NCBI RefSeq assembly: GCF_026340655.1 | Contig: NZ_JAPEOZ010000001.1 | Location: 1,426,001-1,490,000 of the forward strand | Length of the DNA stretch: 64,000 bases | Reading direction: 5' to 3' | Origin: Streptomyces sp. NBC_01275 | Lineage (GTDB): Bacteria > Actinomycetota > Actinomycetes > Streptomycetales > Streptomycetaceae | Shown: piece after piece, positions 7,292-16,389 of the stretch | Layout: each line of letters begins with the position of its first letter | How positions within the stretch are numbered: position 1 is the stretch's first letter | The notes under the pieces: model-generated | Database searches by the model: none | The model's input: only the letters and a program-made list of their open reading frames with translations | Told to the model about the DNA's origin: nothing | Program-made: the position numbers and the translations under genes

Positions 7292-8750
7292 TCTGTTCAT
7301 CGACGGCGAGTGGCGAGGTGCGCTCGACGAGCGCACCCGCGAGATCCGCTGTCCCGCCGACGGCTCCCTGGTGGGGGTCGTGGACGAGGCCGGCGGCAAG
7401 GACACGGTGGAGGCGATCGCCGCCGCCCGCCGTGCCTTCGACACCGGGCCCTGGCCGCACACGCCCGCGGCCGAACGCGGCGACCTGCTGCTGCGCGTCG
7501 CCGACCTGCTCGTCCGCGACAAGGACACGCTCGCCCGCGCCGAGTCCCTGGACACGGGAAAGCGGCTGGTGGAGAGCGCGTACGACATCGACGACATCGT
7601 GAACTGCTTCCGCTACTTCGGGCGGCTGGTGGCGGACGAGACGGGCCGGGTCGTCGACACCGGGCAGGCGGACGTCGACAGCCGGGTGGTGCACGAGCCG
7701 GTCGGCGTCTGCGCCCTCATCACCCCGTGGAACTATCCGCTGTTGCAGACCGCCTGGAAGGTCGCCCCGGCGCTCGCGGCCGGCAACACCTTCGTGCTCA
7801 AGCCGAGCGAGCTGACCCCGCACACCGCGATCATCCTGATGCGGCTGCTGGACGAGGCCGGACTCCCGCCCGGCGTCGGCAACCTGGTCCTCGGCGCCGG
7901 TCCGGAGGCGGGCGCTCCGCTCGGCGACCATCCGGACGTCGACCTGGTCTCCTTCACCGGCGGTCTGCAGACCGGCCGCCGGCTGATGGCGGCCGCCGCC
8001 GGGACCGTGAAGAAGGTCGCCCTGGAACTCGGCGGCAAGAACCCCAACATCGTCTTCGCCGACGCCGACTTCGACACGGCCGTCGACATGGCGCTGACCG
8101 CGGTGTTCCTGCACTCCGGGCAGGTCTGCTCGTCGGGGGCGCGGCTGCTGGTCGAGGACTCTCTGCATGACCGGTTCGTCGACGAGGTCGTACGGCGGGC
8201 GGCCGGGATCCGGCTGGGCGGGCCGTTCGACGAGCGGGCGCAGACCGGCCCGCTGATCTCCGCGGCCCATCGCGGCAAGGTCGAGGCGTACGTCGCCCAG
8301 GGGCTGGCGGAGGGCGCGGTCCTGCGGTGCGGGGGCGAGCGCCCGTCCGGGCCGGGCTACGACGAGGGCTACTACTATCCGCCCACCGTGCTGGACGAGT
8401 GCTCGGCCGGGATGGCGGTGGTCCAGGACGAATCCTTCGGGCCGGTGCTGACCGTCGAGCGGTTCACGGACGAGGCCGAGGCAGTGCGGCTCGCCAACGA
8501 CACGGTGTACGGCCTGGCCGGCGCCGTCTGGACCACCGACGAGGCGAAGGCGGCGCGGGTCGCGGCCCGGCTGCGGATCGGCACGGTCTGGATCAACGAC
8601 TACCACCCCTACGTCCCCCAGGCCGAGTGGGGCGGTTTCAAGCAGTCCGGCTTCGGCCGCGAACTGGGTCCCTCGGGGCTCGCCGAGTACCGCGAGACGA
8701 AGCACATCTGGCGCAACACCAACCCCTCACCCCAGGGTTGGTTCTCCTAG
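7284..8750 (+). CDS. NAD(P)-dependent aldehyde dehydrogenase, betaine-aldehyde dehydrogenase type
   Basis: A 488-residue ALDH superfamily enzyme. ATG 7284 is used because GGAGG precedes it and MPDLFIDGEWRG is a typical start. Visible landmarks: CALITPWNYPLL (substrate/cofactor neck), GNTFVLKPSELTP, SFTGG cofactor segment, catalytic base Glu248 in LELGGKNPNIVF and nucleophile Cys282 in SGQVCSSGARLL, then ESFGPVLTVERF. The sequence is closest in feel to glycine-betaine-aldehyde dehydrogenases (BetB), which make glycine betaine from choline-derived aldehyde, and the neighbours (N-methyl amino acid oxidase, permease, decayed dimethylglycine dehydrogenase) fit. Other amino-aldehydes such as gamma-aminobutyraldehyde remain possible. 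Confidence 0.82.
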   Translation: MPDLFIDGEWRGALDERTREIRCPADGSLVGVVDEAGGKDTVEAIAAARRAFDTGPWPHTPAAERGDLLLRVADLLVRDKDTLARAESLDTGKRLVESAYDIDDIVNCFRYFGRLVADETGRVVDTGQADVDSRVVHEPVGVCALITPWNYPLLQTAWKVAPALAAGNTFVLKPSELTPHTAIILMRLLDEAGLPPGVGNLVLGAGPEAGAPLGDHPDVDLVSFTGGLQTGRRLMAAAAGTVKKVALELGGKNPNIVFADADFDTAVDMALTAVFLHSGQVCSSGARLLVEDSLHDRFVDEVVRRAAGIRLGGPFDERAQTGPLISAAHRGKVEAYVAQGLAEGAVLRCGGERPSGPGYDEGYYYPPTVLDECSAGMAVVQDESFGPVLTVERFTDEAEAVRLANDTVYGLAGAVWTTDEAKAARVAARLRIGTVWINDYHPYVPQAEWGGFKQSGFGRELGPSGLAEYRETKHIWRNTNPSPQGWFS

Positions 8751-8937
8751 GCGCTCGGCTCAAGCAGTTCGCCCAGGCAGCTCACAGCCGGTGCGGCTAA
8801 CTCCCCTGTAACAGCCCGCACATGCCCCCCACGTATAACGCCCCTCTAAAGCCCCTCACCGATCATGCGCCCCCCTTCCCGATCCCCGCACCCGCAGCTC
8901 GACCGGCTCCCCTCCCGCGCCCACCAGGAGTCCGCCC

Positions 8938-10503
8938 ATGACAAGAAGCGAGCAGACGCCAGGCCCACAGCAGCACGACGACGCCGAGCTGGCCGAGTTC
9001 GGCTACAAACCCGAACTCAAGCGCACCCTCGGCAACTTCCACACCTTCGCCGCCGGCATCAGCTACATCTCCATCCTGACCGGTACCTTCCAGCTGTTCT
9101 ACTTCGGCTACGGCAGCGGCGGTCCCGCCTACTGGTGGTCGTGGCCGATGGTGTTCGTCGGCCAGTTCACGGTCGCCCTGTGCTTCGCCGAGCTGGCCGC
9201 CCGGTACCCGGTCGCGGGCTCGGTCTACAACTGGTCGAAGAAGGTGGGCAATCCGCACCTGGGCTGGCTCGCCGGCTGGATGATGCTGATCGCCTCGATC
9301 GTGTCGATCGCGGCCGTGGCTCTCGCCTACCAGCTGACGCTGCCCCAGATCTCGTCCGCCTTCCAGTTCGTGGGGGACGGCGCCGGCAAGTACGACGTGG
9401 CGACCAACGCGGTCGTCCTGGCCACTGTGCTGATCCTGTTCACCACCCTCGTGAACGCCTTCGGCGTCAAGCTGATGGCCACCATCAACACGGCGGGCGT
9501 GTTCATCGAGCTGGTCGCCACCGTCGTACTGATCGTCCTGTTCGCCGTGCACATCACGCGCGGCCCGCAGGTGGTCATGGACACTCAGGGGACGGGAACG
9601 GGGTACTCGACCGGCTATCTGGGCGCGTTCCTCGTGGCCTCGCTGGCGTCGGCGTACGTCATGTACGGCTTCGACACGGCCGCCTCGCTCGGCGAGGAGT
9701 CGCTGGACCCCTCGCGCAACGCGCCCCGCGCGATCATCCGCGCCATCGTGGCCTCGTTCGTCCTGGGCGGCCTGGTGCTGCTGCTTGCGCTGATGAGCGT
9801 CTCCAGCCTGAAGGGCGAGAAGCTGTCGACCGACGGGCTGCAGTACATCGTGCTCGACGTGCTCGGCCCGACGGCCGGCAAGGCGATGCTGTGGTGCGTG
9901 CTGATCGCCGTCACGGTGTGCGCGCTGGCCGTCCACACGGCGGCGATCCGGCTGGCGTTCGCGATGGCCCGGGACAACAACCTGCCCGCGTCCTCGCTGC
10001 TGGCCAAGGTCAGCCCGCGCTTCCAGACCCCGGTCCTGCCGGCCGTGATCATCGGCGTGCTGGCACTGGGGATCCTGGTGGTCAACATCCGTCAGCCGCA
10101 GATCTTCACGGTCGTCACCAGCATCGGCATCATCATGATCTACCTCGCCTATCTGGGCGTGACCGGCCCGATGCTGGTGGCGCGGCTGCGCGGGAAGTGG
10201 CGGCCGGCGGGCGACGGGAAGTTCTCGCTCGGCCGCTGGGGGCTGCTCGTCAACATCGTCGCGGTGGTGTGGGGGGCCGCGATGACGACCAACCTGATCT
10301 GGCCGCGCGCGGCCGTCTACAACGCGGCCGCGCCCTTCCACTGGTACCTGAGGTGGGGGGCCGTCCTGTTCGTCGCGGTCATCGCGGGCGGCGGCTTCGC
10401 CTACTACTGGTTCGTGCAGCGTCACCGGACCGGCGTGCTCGAAGAGCACCGGCTGGCGGCCCCCGCCGGGCCCGCTCCCCTCGCCGCTCCGGCGGCCGAC
10501 TGA
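8938..10503 (+). CDS. APC-superfamily amino acid/amine permease
   Basis: A 521-residue integral membrane protein with about 12 hydrophobic segments and the APC signature at its start (LGNFHTFAAGISYISILTG, then FAELAARYPVAGSVYNWSKK). The central region YVMYGFDTAASLGEESLDP is the conserved family loop. It belongs with the ACT/GABA-permease-like group that moves amino acids, GABA, choline or related amines by proton or substrate exchange. It follows the dehydrogenase by 187 nt on the same strand and so may import the substrate of this locus. The tail is Ala/Pro-rich. Substrate not assignable from sequence. Confidence 0.85.
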   Translation: MTRSEQTPGPQQHDDAELAEFGYKPELKRTLGNFHTFAAGISYISILTGTFQLFYFGYGSGGPAYWWSWPMVFVGQFTVALCFAELAARYPVAGSVYNWSKKVGNPHLGWLAGWMMLIASIVSIAAVALAYQLTLPQISSAFQFVGDGAGKYDVATNAVVLATVLILFTTLVNAFGVKLMATINTAGVFIELVATVVLIVLFAVHITRGPQVVMDTQGTGTGYSTGYLGAFLVASLASAYVMYGFDTAASLGEESLDPSRNAPRAIIRAIVASFVLGGLVLLLALMSVSSLKGEKLSTDGLQYIVLDVLGPTAGKAMLWCVLIAVTVCALAVHTAAIRLAFAMARDNNLPASSLLAKVSPRFQTPVLPAVIIGVLALGILVVNIRQPQIFTVVTSIGIIMIYLAYLGVTGPMLVARLRGKWRPAGDGKFSLGRWGLLVNIVAVVWGAAMTTNLIWPRAAVYNAAAPFHWYLRWGAVLFVAVIAGGGFAYYWFVQRHRTGVLEEHRLAAPAGPAPLAAPAAD

Positions 10504-10514
10504 GGAGGTCAGGA

Positions 10515-10562
10515 GGTCGGCAGGTCGGCAGGTCGGCAGGTCGGCAGGTCGGCAGGTCGGCA
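10515..10562. repeat. 8-bp perfect tandem repeat, six copies
   Basis: GGTCGGCA is repeated six times without a mismatch between the convergent permease and SMC-like genes, preceded by a degenerate copy (AGGAGGTC). It lies outside any gene. Nearby, at about 10610-10630, is a partial copy of the dispersed GGGGAACTGCGCGACC element. Confidence 0.95.
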
Positions 10563-10662
10563 GCATCGACGAGTTCGACTACCGCGTGGTCGGCCTCCGA
10601 AAACGCCGTGGGGAACTGCGCGACCGGCCACGAACGACCCACGGTTCCCCACGTCCGCGGAG

Positions 10663-13600
10663 CTACGAAGCGCTCGGCGCCGGGCGCTTGAACATCCGTG
10701 TCGCCGTGATCTCGCTGTGCACCGACTCCCCTTCCCCGGCCGGGGCCTGCTGAGGCAGCCCTGGCCGGAGGTGTTCCTCGACGCTGATGTACTTCAGGCC
10801 GGCCCTGAGGTCGGCGTCGTTGCGCAGCCGGATGACCAGCGGGAACTCGGCCAGTGCCGTCGTGTCGAACAGGCCGGTGGTGTAAAGGAGTTGGACGCCC
10901 AGGGCGTCCGAGACCGCCCGCTGGAGCTCCAGCAGATACGTCGCGTTGGCGCGGCCGATGGGGTTGTCGAGGAACAGGGTCCCGGCGTGGCGGTGCTTGT
11001 CGCGGCCCCGGTCGTTCGAGCGCAGCGCGGCCATCGTGCAGTACAGGGCGATGGCGGCGGTGAGGAGCTGGCCGCCGGAGAACACGTCGCCCATCTGCCC
11101 GACGGGCACGCGCTCGGCGCGCAGCACGGCGTCCGGCTTGAGGATCTCGACGGCGATGCCCTTGGGCTGGAGCGCCGCGCCGACCCCGCGCAGCAGCAGG
11201 GACATGCCGTCGCGCCGCAGGTCGGAGTTCTTCTTCACGGCCGCGCGGGTCGCCTCGTCGATGACCTCGCCGAGCCGCTCGCTGAGGGTGGCCTGGTCGG
11301 GTTCCTCGAAGCGGATGCGCAGGAACTCCTGTCCTGACCACTCGCCGAGGCCTTCCGGCAGCCGGGAGAGCCGCTGGGCGGACCTGAGCGTCGCGAGCGC
11401 CGACTCCACGAGCCCCCTGAGCCGGTCCACGATCGAGTCCCGGTTGCGCTCCAGCTGCTCCAACTCGTCCGTCAGGACCCGCAGTCTGGGCGCGAAGGCG
11501 TCCGCCCACTTCTGGGCGTTCTCGGGCAGCGCGGAGGCGGGCAGTTCGCGGATCTGCTGCCGGGCGGGCGTGCGGACCTGCTCGTAGCGCGTGGAGTTGG
11601 CGTGCCGCACGAGCACATCGCTCGCCTCGCGTACGGCGGTCTCGGCGGCGGACAGGTCGGCGGCGCAGCCGCGCAGCGAGCGGCGGGCCTCGGCGGCCGA
11701 CTGGCGGGCCTCCTCCAGAGTGCCGGGGTAGGGCTCGGGCGTCTCCTGCTCCTCGTCGGGGGTGTGCTCGCGCAGCAGGTCGCGGAGCATCGCGGCGATC
11801 TCGTCGAAGCCGCCGGCCGCGTCCTCGGCGGCCCGGTGGGCGTCGAGGAGTTCGCCGTGCGCCTCGCGCGCCTGGCTCAACGCCTCGGCGCGGGAGGCGA
11901 GTTCGGCCGTCGCCGTGCGCAGCAGGGCCTGGGCGTGCTCGGCGTCGCGCGGCTGGAGCTCCTCGGACAGCTCGGTGTGCGCCTCGCCGTCCTCGGGGGC
12001 GTGCCGCTCGGTCTCGGCGCGCAGTCGGCCGAGCTGCTCGCTGGCGGTGGACATCCGGGTCTCCAGGAGCTGCACCAGCTCGTCCGCGCGCGCCACGGCG
12101 GCCTGCCGGGAGGGTCCGTCGGAGCCGTCGGGCGACTGGAGCAGCTGCTCCGCGCGTGTGCGGACCTTGTTGCTGAGCCGGTCCAGGTCGGTGCGGGCCC
12201 CGCTCTCGTCGCTCTCCGCGCGTGCCTGCTCGGCCCGCAGGTCGGCCCCGACGCCGACCTTCTCGTACAGCTGGGACGCGGCCCGGTAGGCCTCGCGCAG
12301 CGCGGGCAGCGACGACCTCGGCGCGCCCTCGTCCGCCTCCGGTACGTCGTCGGGGGCGCCGGCGATCTCGGCGCGCTCGGCGCGCAGTGCGCGTGCGGTG
12401 CGGCGGGCGTCGTCGGCGGCGCGCTGGGCGGCGCGGCGGTCTTCGTCGGCGGCGCGGGCGCGGTCCAGGCAGACCTGGGCGCGGGCCTCCGACTCGGCGG
12501 CCTCGTCGGCGAGTTCGCGCAGCTTGACCTGCCAGCCGGCGCGTTCGCGCAGCCGGAAGGCAAGCCCGGCGAGGGCGTCGGCGGCCCGGCGGGCCTTCTG
12601 TGCGGCCTCCTGCTTCTCGTCGCGCACCTGGGCGGCCTCGGCGGCGGTCTCGTCCGCCTCGGCGCGCACGGTCCGCGCCTCGGACAGCTCGGCCTCGGCC
12701 TCTTCGGCGAACGCGCGGGCCTCCTCGGCGGCCTGCGCCAGCTCGGTGAGCCGCCCGGCCGGGCAGGCCGTACGCCAGGAGGTGAGCCGTGCGGCCAGCT
12801 CCCGGTCCTTGCCGAGGCGGGCCGCGAGCCGGCGGATCTCCTCGTCCCGCTCGGTCGCGCGGGCGCGCAGCGCCTGTCGCTCCTCGTCGGCTGCGTGCTC
12901 GTCGTGCATGGCGGGGTTCGGCGGGACGAGGAAGACGTCCTGCTGTCCGCCGTGGTCGGCGTCGAGCGCCGGAGTGGGGGCGAGCAGGGCGGCGGCGGTG
13001 CCGACCGCCACGGCGGAACGGGGCAGCAGCGCGGCGTCGCTGAGCGCCTCTCGCGCGCGTGCGTGCGAGTCGGGGTCGGTGATGATCACGCCGTCGACCA
13101 GCTCGGGCCGGGCGGCGAGCACGCGCGCGTGGTCGACCGGGTCGACGGCCTGGGCGAGGTAGCGCCAGCCGGGCAGGGCGGGGATGCCGTGCTCGCCGAG
13201 GAACTCGACGGTGGCCAGGACGTCGGGGCCGGGCGGCAGCAGTCCGCCGTCGCCGAGCGCGCCGAGGATGCGGGAGTCGTCGGCGGCGGCGGTCCGCAGC
13301 TCGAAGAGCTGCCGTTCGGCGGAGGAGACGGCGTCGTCGAGGAGGTCGCGCAGCTCGTCGGCGCAGCGGTCGAGGTCCTCGGGGGTCAGGGCGCCGTCGT
13401 CCGGCCCGCCGTCCTGCCGCGGCTGCGGGATCCGCGGACGTACGGCGGGGGAGGTCAGACCGAGCAGCTCGGCGAGCCGTTCCTCGTCGGCCAGCGCCTC
13501 GGCGAGCCGTCGCTCGACCTCGTACGACCGTTGCGCCGCCGTCGCCGCGTCGGCGGCCCTGGCTGCGGTCAGTTCGGCGCGGGACTCGGCTGAGGCGGCC

Positions 13601-15294
13601 TCGCGCGCGTGCTCGGCGGCCTTCCTGGAGGCCTCGCGCACGGTGTCCCAGGCGGCGACGGCCGTCTTCTCGGCGTCGCTGGCGGCGAGGGCCGCGCGCG
13701 CGGGGTCGGCGTCGGGCGCGCTGTCGTCCAGCCAGCCCGCACGCACCGCCTCGGCGGTCTCCTGCTCGACCTCGCTGAGCCGCTGGCGCAGATGGCCGAC
13801 CTCGCTGCGGGCGCGCTGCGCGTCGGTCGCGGCGGAGGTGGAGTCCCGGTGCGCGATCTCGCCGACCTCCTGGAGCGCGGCCGAGCGCTCCTCCTCCTCG
13901 TTGGCGAGGGTCTCGGCGCTCTCGGCGGCCGCGTGCAGGGCCCGGACGAGGTCGACGGCGGCCCTGGCGCGGGCGGCGAGGGCGGGGGCGGCGTCGCGTT
14001 CGGCTTCCTGGATCGCGGCGGAGACGCGCGCGACGCGGTCGGCGGCGGCGCGGTGGCGCAGGACGGCCTCGGCGGCCTGCCAGGCCGAGTGCAGGGTGCG
14101 CGCGTCGGCGAGTTCGCGTTTCTGGGCGGCGGCGGACTTCTCGGCGGCGGCGAGGGCCAGCGAGGCGTGCCGGAAGGCGAGTTCGGCGGCGATCAGCGCG
14201 CTGCGCTCACGGGCGCCCTCGGAGTGCGTGACGGCGTAGGCGGCGGCCGTGACGCGCTGGGCGAGGTCGCCGGCCCGTGTCTTCTCCCGCACGCCCCGCG
14301 CGGACAGCCGGCGCGCCAGGGTGCGGGTGCGGCGCTCGGCCCCGGCGTGGACGTCACGCGCGCGTGAACGCGTCTCGGCGGCCTCCACGATCCGCCCGAG
14401 CAGGTCCGCCGACCCGGCGGTGAAGTCCCGTTCGGCGATCAGCTCGGCGCGCCGGCCCAGCTTGTTGCCGAAGCCGCTGACGAGGTCGGCGAGTCCGTCG
14501 GTGTCCCGGGTGTCCGTCACCGCGCGCAGCAGCAGGTCGGTGAAGTCGGAGTCCTTCTTGACCGCGAAGAGGCCGGCGGCCTCGCCCTCGTCGGCGTTCA
14601 TCTCCCTCTGGTAGCGGAAGAGCTCGGGGTCCAGGCCCAGGTCGCCGAGGTGCTCGATCCAGCGGTCGTGGATCTCCTCCCAGTGCACCTCCAGATGCGG
14701 ATACGCCTTCCCTGCCTCGGTGATGGCGTCCCGGAACCCCTTCATGGTGCGCCGTCGGCCCTGCGCCCCGGAGGCCCCCTCGACGGGGGGCCGTACGGCG
14801 GTGGACTCGGCGACGGGCAGGTTGTCCAGGCTCAGCCCGGGCCCGGGCCGGAACGAGTACCAGGCCTCTGCGAACTTCCGCGGGTCGTTCGACACCTGAC
14901 GCCCGCGCCATTCGCTCGCCTTGCCGACGACGACGCACTCGCCGGTCAGCACGTGCTGCCACTCCAGTGCCACGTGCCCGCAGTCGTCGGCGAGCAGGAA
15001 CTTGCGCAGCACGCCGGAGCTGGCGCCGCCGAGGGTGTTGCGGTGTCCGGGCAGCATCACGGAGAAGATCAGCTTGAGCAGGACGGACTTGCCGCCGCCG
15101 TTCTCCAGGAAGAGCACGCCCGCGGGCGCGGGCCGGCGCGGCGGGCCGACGGGCTCCTCCTCGAAGAACTCCGCCTGCATGGGCGCGGGGTCGGGCACGA
15201 CGTCGCCCACGCCCCGCAGGTCGAGCACGGTGTCGGCGTAGCGCGCACCGGCGGGCCCGATGGAGTAGAGGCGGACGCGGGACAGCTCGTACAT
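10663..15294 (-). CDS. Giant SMC/MukB-like coiled-coil ATPase (condensin-type subunit)
   Basis: A 1543-residue protein with SMC layout. The N-terminal head holds the P-loop LFLENGGGKSVLLKL (Lys69-Ser70); the C-terminal head holds the ABC signature VFSGGQ (1406-1409) and Walker B TLFLDN (Asp1443). Between them, from about 290 to 1350, is Ala/Glu/Arg-rich coiled coil broken near the exact middle (about 690-860) by a globular segment (HGIPALPGWRYLAQ, VDGVIITDPDSHAR) in the place of an SMC hinge. Walker B is followed by Asn1444 where SMC proteins have catalytic Glu. It is last of a four-gene unit with kite-like and kleisin-like genes, as in MukFEB and Wadjet JetABC. Expected role: DNA loop extrusion, chromosome organisation or plasmid defence. 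The functional class is inferred from architecture and gene order. Confidence 0.75.
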   Translation of the reverse strand: MYELSRVRLYSIGPAGARYADTVLDLRGVGDVVPDPAPMQAEFFEEEPVGPPRRPAPAGVLFLENGGGKSVLLKLIFSVMLPGHRNTLGGASSGVLRKFLLADDCGHVALEWQHVLTGECVVVGKASEWRGRQVSNDPRKFAEAWYSFRPGPGLSLDNLPVAESTAVRPPVEGASGAQGRRRTMKGFRDAITEAGKAYPHLEVHWEEIHDRWIEHLGDLGLDPELFRYQREMNADEGEAAGLFAVKKDSDFTDLLLRAVTDTRDTDGLADLVSGFGNKLGRRAELIAERDFTAGSADLLGRIVEAAETRSRARDVHAGAERRTRTLARRLSARGVREKTRAGDLAQRVTAAAYAVTHSEGARERSALIAAELAFRHASLALAAAEKSAAAQKRELADARTLHSAWQAAEAVLRHRAAADRVARVSAAIQEAERDAAPALAARARAAVDLVRALHAAAESAETLANEEEERSAALQEVGEIAHRDSTSAATDAQRARSEVGHLRQRLSEVEQETAEAVRAGWLDDSAPDADPARAALAASDAEKTAVAAWDTVREASRKAAEHAREAASAESRAELTAARAADAATAAQRSYEVERRLAEALADEERLAELLGLTSPAVRPRIPQPRQDGGPDDGALTPEDLDRCADELRDLLDDAVSSAERQLFELRTAAADDSRILGALGDGGLLPPGPDVLATVEFLGEHGIPALPGWRYLAQAVDPVDHARVLAARPELVDGVIITDPDSHARAREALSDAALLPRSAVAVGTAAALLAPTPALDADHGGQQDVFLVPPNPAMHDEHAADEERQALRARATERDEEIRRLAARLGKDRELAARLTSWRTACPAGRLTELAQAAEEARAFAEEAEAELSEARTVRAEADETAAEAAQVRDEKQEAAQKARRAADALAGLAFRLRERAGWQVKLRELADEAAESEARAQVCLDRARAADEDRRAAQRAADDARRTARALRAERAEIAGAPDDVPEADEGAPRSSLPALREAYRAASQLYEKVGVGADLRAEQARAESDESGARTDLDRLSNKVRTRAEQLLQSPDGSDGPSRQAAVARADELVQLLETRMSTASEQLGRLRAETERHAPEDGEAHTELSEELQPRDAEHAQALLRTATAELASRAEALSQAREAHGELLDAHRAAEDAAGGFDEIAAMLRDLLREHTPDEEQETPEPYPGTLEEARQSAAEARRSLRGCAADLSAAETAVREASDVLVRHANSTRYEQVRTPARQQIRELPASALPENAQKWADAFAPRLRVLTDELEQLERNRDSIVDRLRGLVESALATLRSAQRLSRLPEGLGEWSGQEFLRIRFEEPDQATLSERLGEVIDEATRAAVKKNSDLRRDGMSLLLRGVGAALQPKGIAVEILKPDAVLRAERVPVGQMGDVFSGGQLLTAAIALYCTMAALRSNDRGRDKHRHAGTLFLDNPIGRANATYLLELQRAVSDALGVQLLYTTGLFDTTALAEFPLVIRLRNDADLRAGLKYISVEEHLRPGLPQQAPAGEGESVHSEITATRMFKRPAPSAS

Positions 15295-15346
15295 GGCGGA
15301 CTCTCGTAAGTCTTCGGCAGATCAGGGGGTGGGGTTTTTGCGGAGT

Positions 15347-16225
15347 TCAGGAGTGGAACGGCAGTCCGGCGTCGGCCACCAGATCCAGGTCGTCGGTGTT
15401 CTCGGCGGGCAGCAGCGTCGGCGTGCCGTCGGTGACCGGGACGACGCCCAGTTCGAGGAGTTCGGCCAGCGCGGCGCTGCCTGCCATGTCCCGCACCTGG
15501 AGCTGGTAGCGGGCGGTGGTCCGGTAGGTGCCGCCGTTGTCGTCGCCGGTGCGCTGGAGGAATCCGGAGTCGGTGAGGAAGGCGGCGGCCTTGCCGACGA
15601 TGCCGGTGGTCGAGCCGGCGAGTCTGCGGGCGTCCTTGGTGGCGCCGGCGGCGCTGCGTCTGGCCCAGATCCGCCAGGCGGCCTCCAGGCCGGGCGCGTC
15701 GGTGGCCGGGTCGGTGTTCTCGCCCTGCTGCTCCGCCCGCTCCTCCAGCCGGCGGCAGGCCTGGCGCACGAAGGCGTCGACCCCGTTGACGCTGACCCGC
15801 CCGATGTACCCGTCGTCGGCCAGGTCCTCGGGCCGCGGGAACGCCATCGCGGCTACGGCGAGATGGGCGAGGCCGTGCAGGAAGCGGTCCCCGCCGTCGG
15901 CGGACGTACGACGCGCGTAGTCGCCCATGCGCACGGCGAACACCGAGTCCTCGGCGGCCGTGACGGCCATCCCCGCGCGCGGGGACACCTCCAGCACGAT
16001 CAGTCCCAGGCCGGCGGCGACGGCGTCGGCGAGCCGGGCGAACGCCGGGTCCTCGCGGTGGCGCCGCAGCAGCTCCGCGTACTCCTGGTCGCGGGCGGGC
16101 TGCAGTTTGGGCTGCAGCCCGAAGGCGACGAGCCGCGCCGCGTCGGCGGCGTCGGCGGGGGTGACGGCGGCGCTCGCCGACGGGGCGGGGGCCTCCGTGT
16201 CACTCCACTCGACGTGCTCGGTCAC
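15347..16225 (-). CDS. Kite-like (MukE/JetB-type) subunit of the SMC complex
   Basis: A 292-residue protein from GTG 16225, overlapping the upstream 55-residue gene by GTGA (16222-16225) and ending 52 nt before the SMC-like ATPase. It has no signal peptide. The C-terminal half (GIVGKAAAFLTDSGFLQRTG...YRTTARYQLQVRDMAG) reads like a winged helix with a beta wing, as in the tandem-winged-helix kite subunits (MukE, JetB, ScpB). Acidic and Ala-rich N-terminus. I assign it by position between kleisin-like and SMC-like genes and by size; no catalytic motif is visible, and no named family is recognised with certainty. Confidence 0.55.
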   Translation of the reverse strand: MTEHVEWSDTEAPAPSASAAVTPADAADAARLVAFGLQPKLQPARDQEYAELLRRHREDPAFARLADAVAAGLGLIVLEVSPRAGMAVTAAEDSVFAVRMGDYARRTSADGGDRFLHGLAHLAVAAMAFPRPEDLADDGYIGRVSVNGVDAFVRQACRRLEERAEQQGENTDPATDAPGLEAAWRIWARRSAAGATKDARRLAGSTTGIVGKAAAFLTDSGFLQRTGDDNGGTYRTTARYQLQVRDMAGSAALAELLELGVVPVTDGTPTLLPAENTDDLDLVADAGLPFHS

Positions 16226-16389
16226 GGCTTCGGCTCCTCGGTCTTCTCGGTCTTCTCAGGGGCGATCGGGTCGTAAGTGTCGCTCGGGTCGTAAGTGTTG
16301 TTCAGGTCGTTGGCGTTGTACGCGCCTGTGGCGTCGTACGTGTCCGTGGCGTCGTACGCATCGTTCGTTCGGTGTGCGGCCCGGCTCAT
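16222..16389 (-). CDS. Small acidic Tyr/Asp repeat protein embedded in the SMC operon (55 aa)
   Basis: Between the kleisin-like and kite-like genes lies a 55-codon frame whose ATG overlaps the kleisin-like TGA (ATGA, 16386-16389) and whose TGA overlaps the kite-like GTG (GTGA, 16222-16225). The product repeats short Tyr-Asp units (DAYDATDTYDATGAY, then NTYDPSDTYDP) and ends PEKTEKTEEPKP. Third-position G/C is about 87 percent although overall composition is less GC-rich, which supports real coding. It is acidic, probably disordered, with no known domain. Likely a linker or regulator of the complex, or a repeat-expanded spacer that keeps translational coupling. Confidence 0.7.
   Translation of the reverse strand: MSRAAHRTNDAYDATDTYDATGAYNANDLNNTYDPSDTYDPIAPEKTEKTEEPKP

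Noticed and set aside
7092..8705. 537-codon minus-strand frame
   Set aside because: Antisense to the aldehyde dehydrogenase, which has all catalytic motifs on the plus strand.
10515..10562. Repeat array considered as CRISPR
   Set aside because: Units are 8 bp with no spacers and no cas genes nearby.
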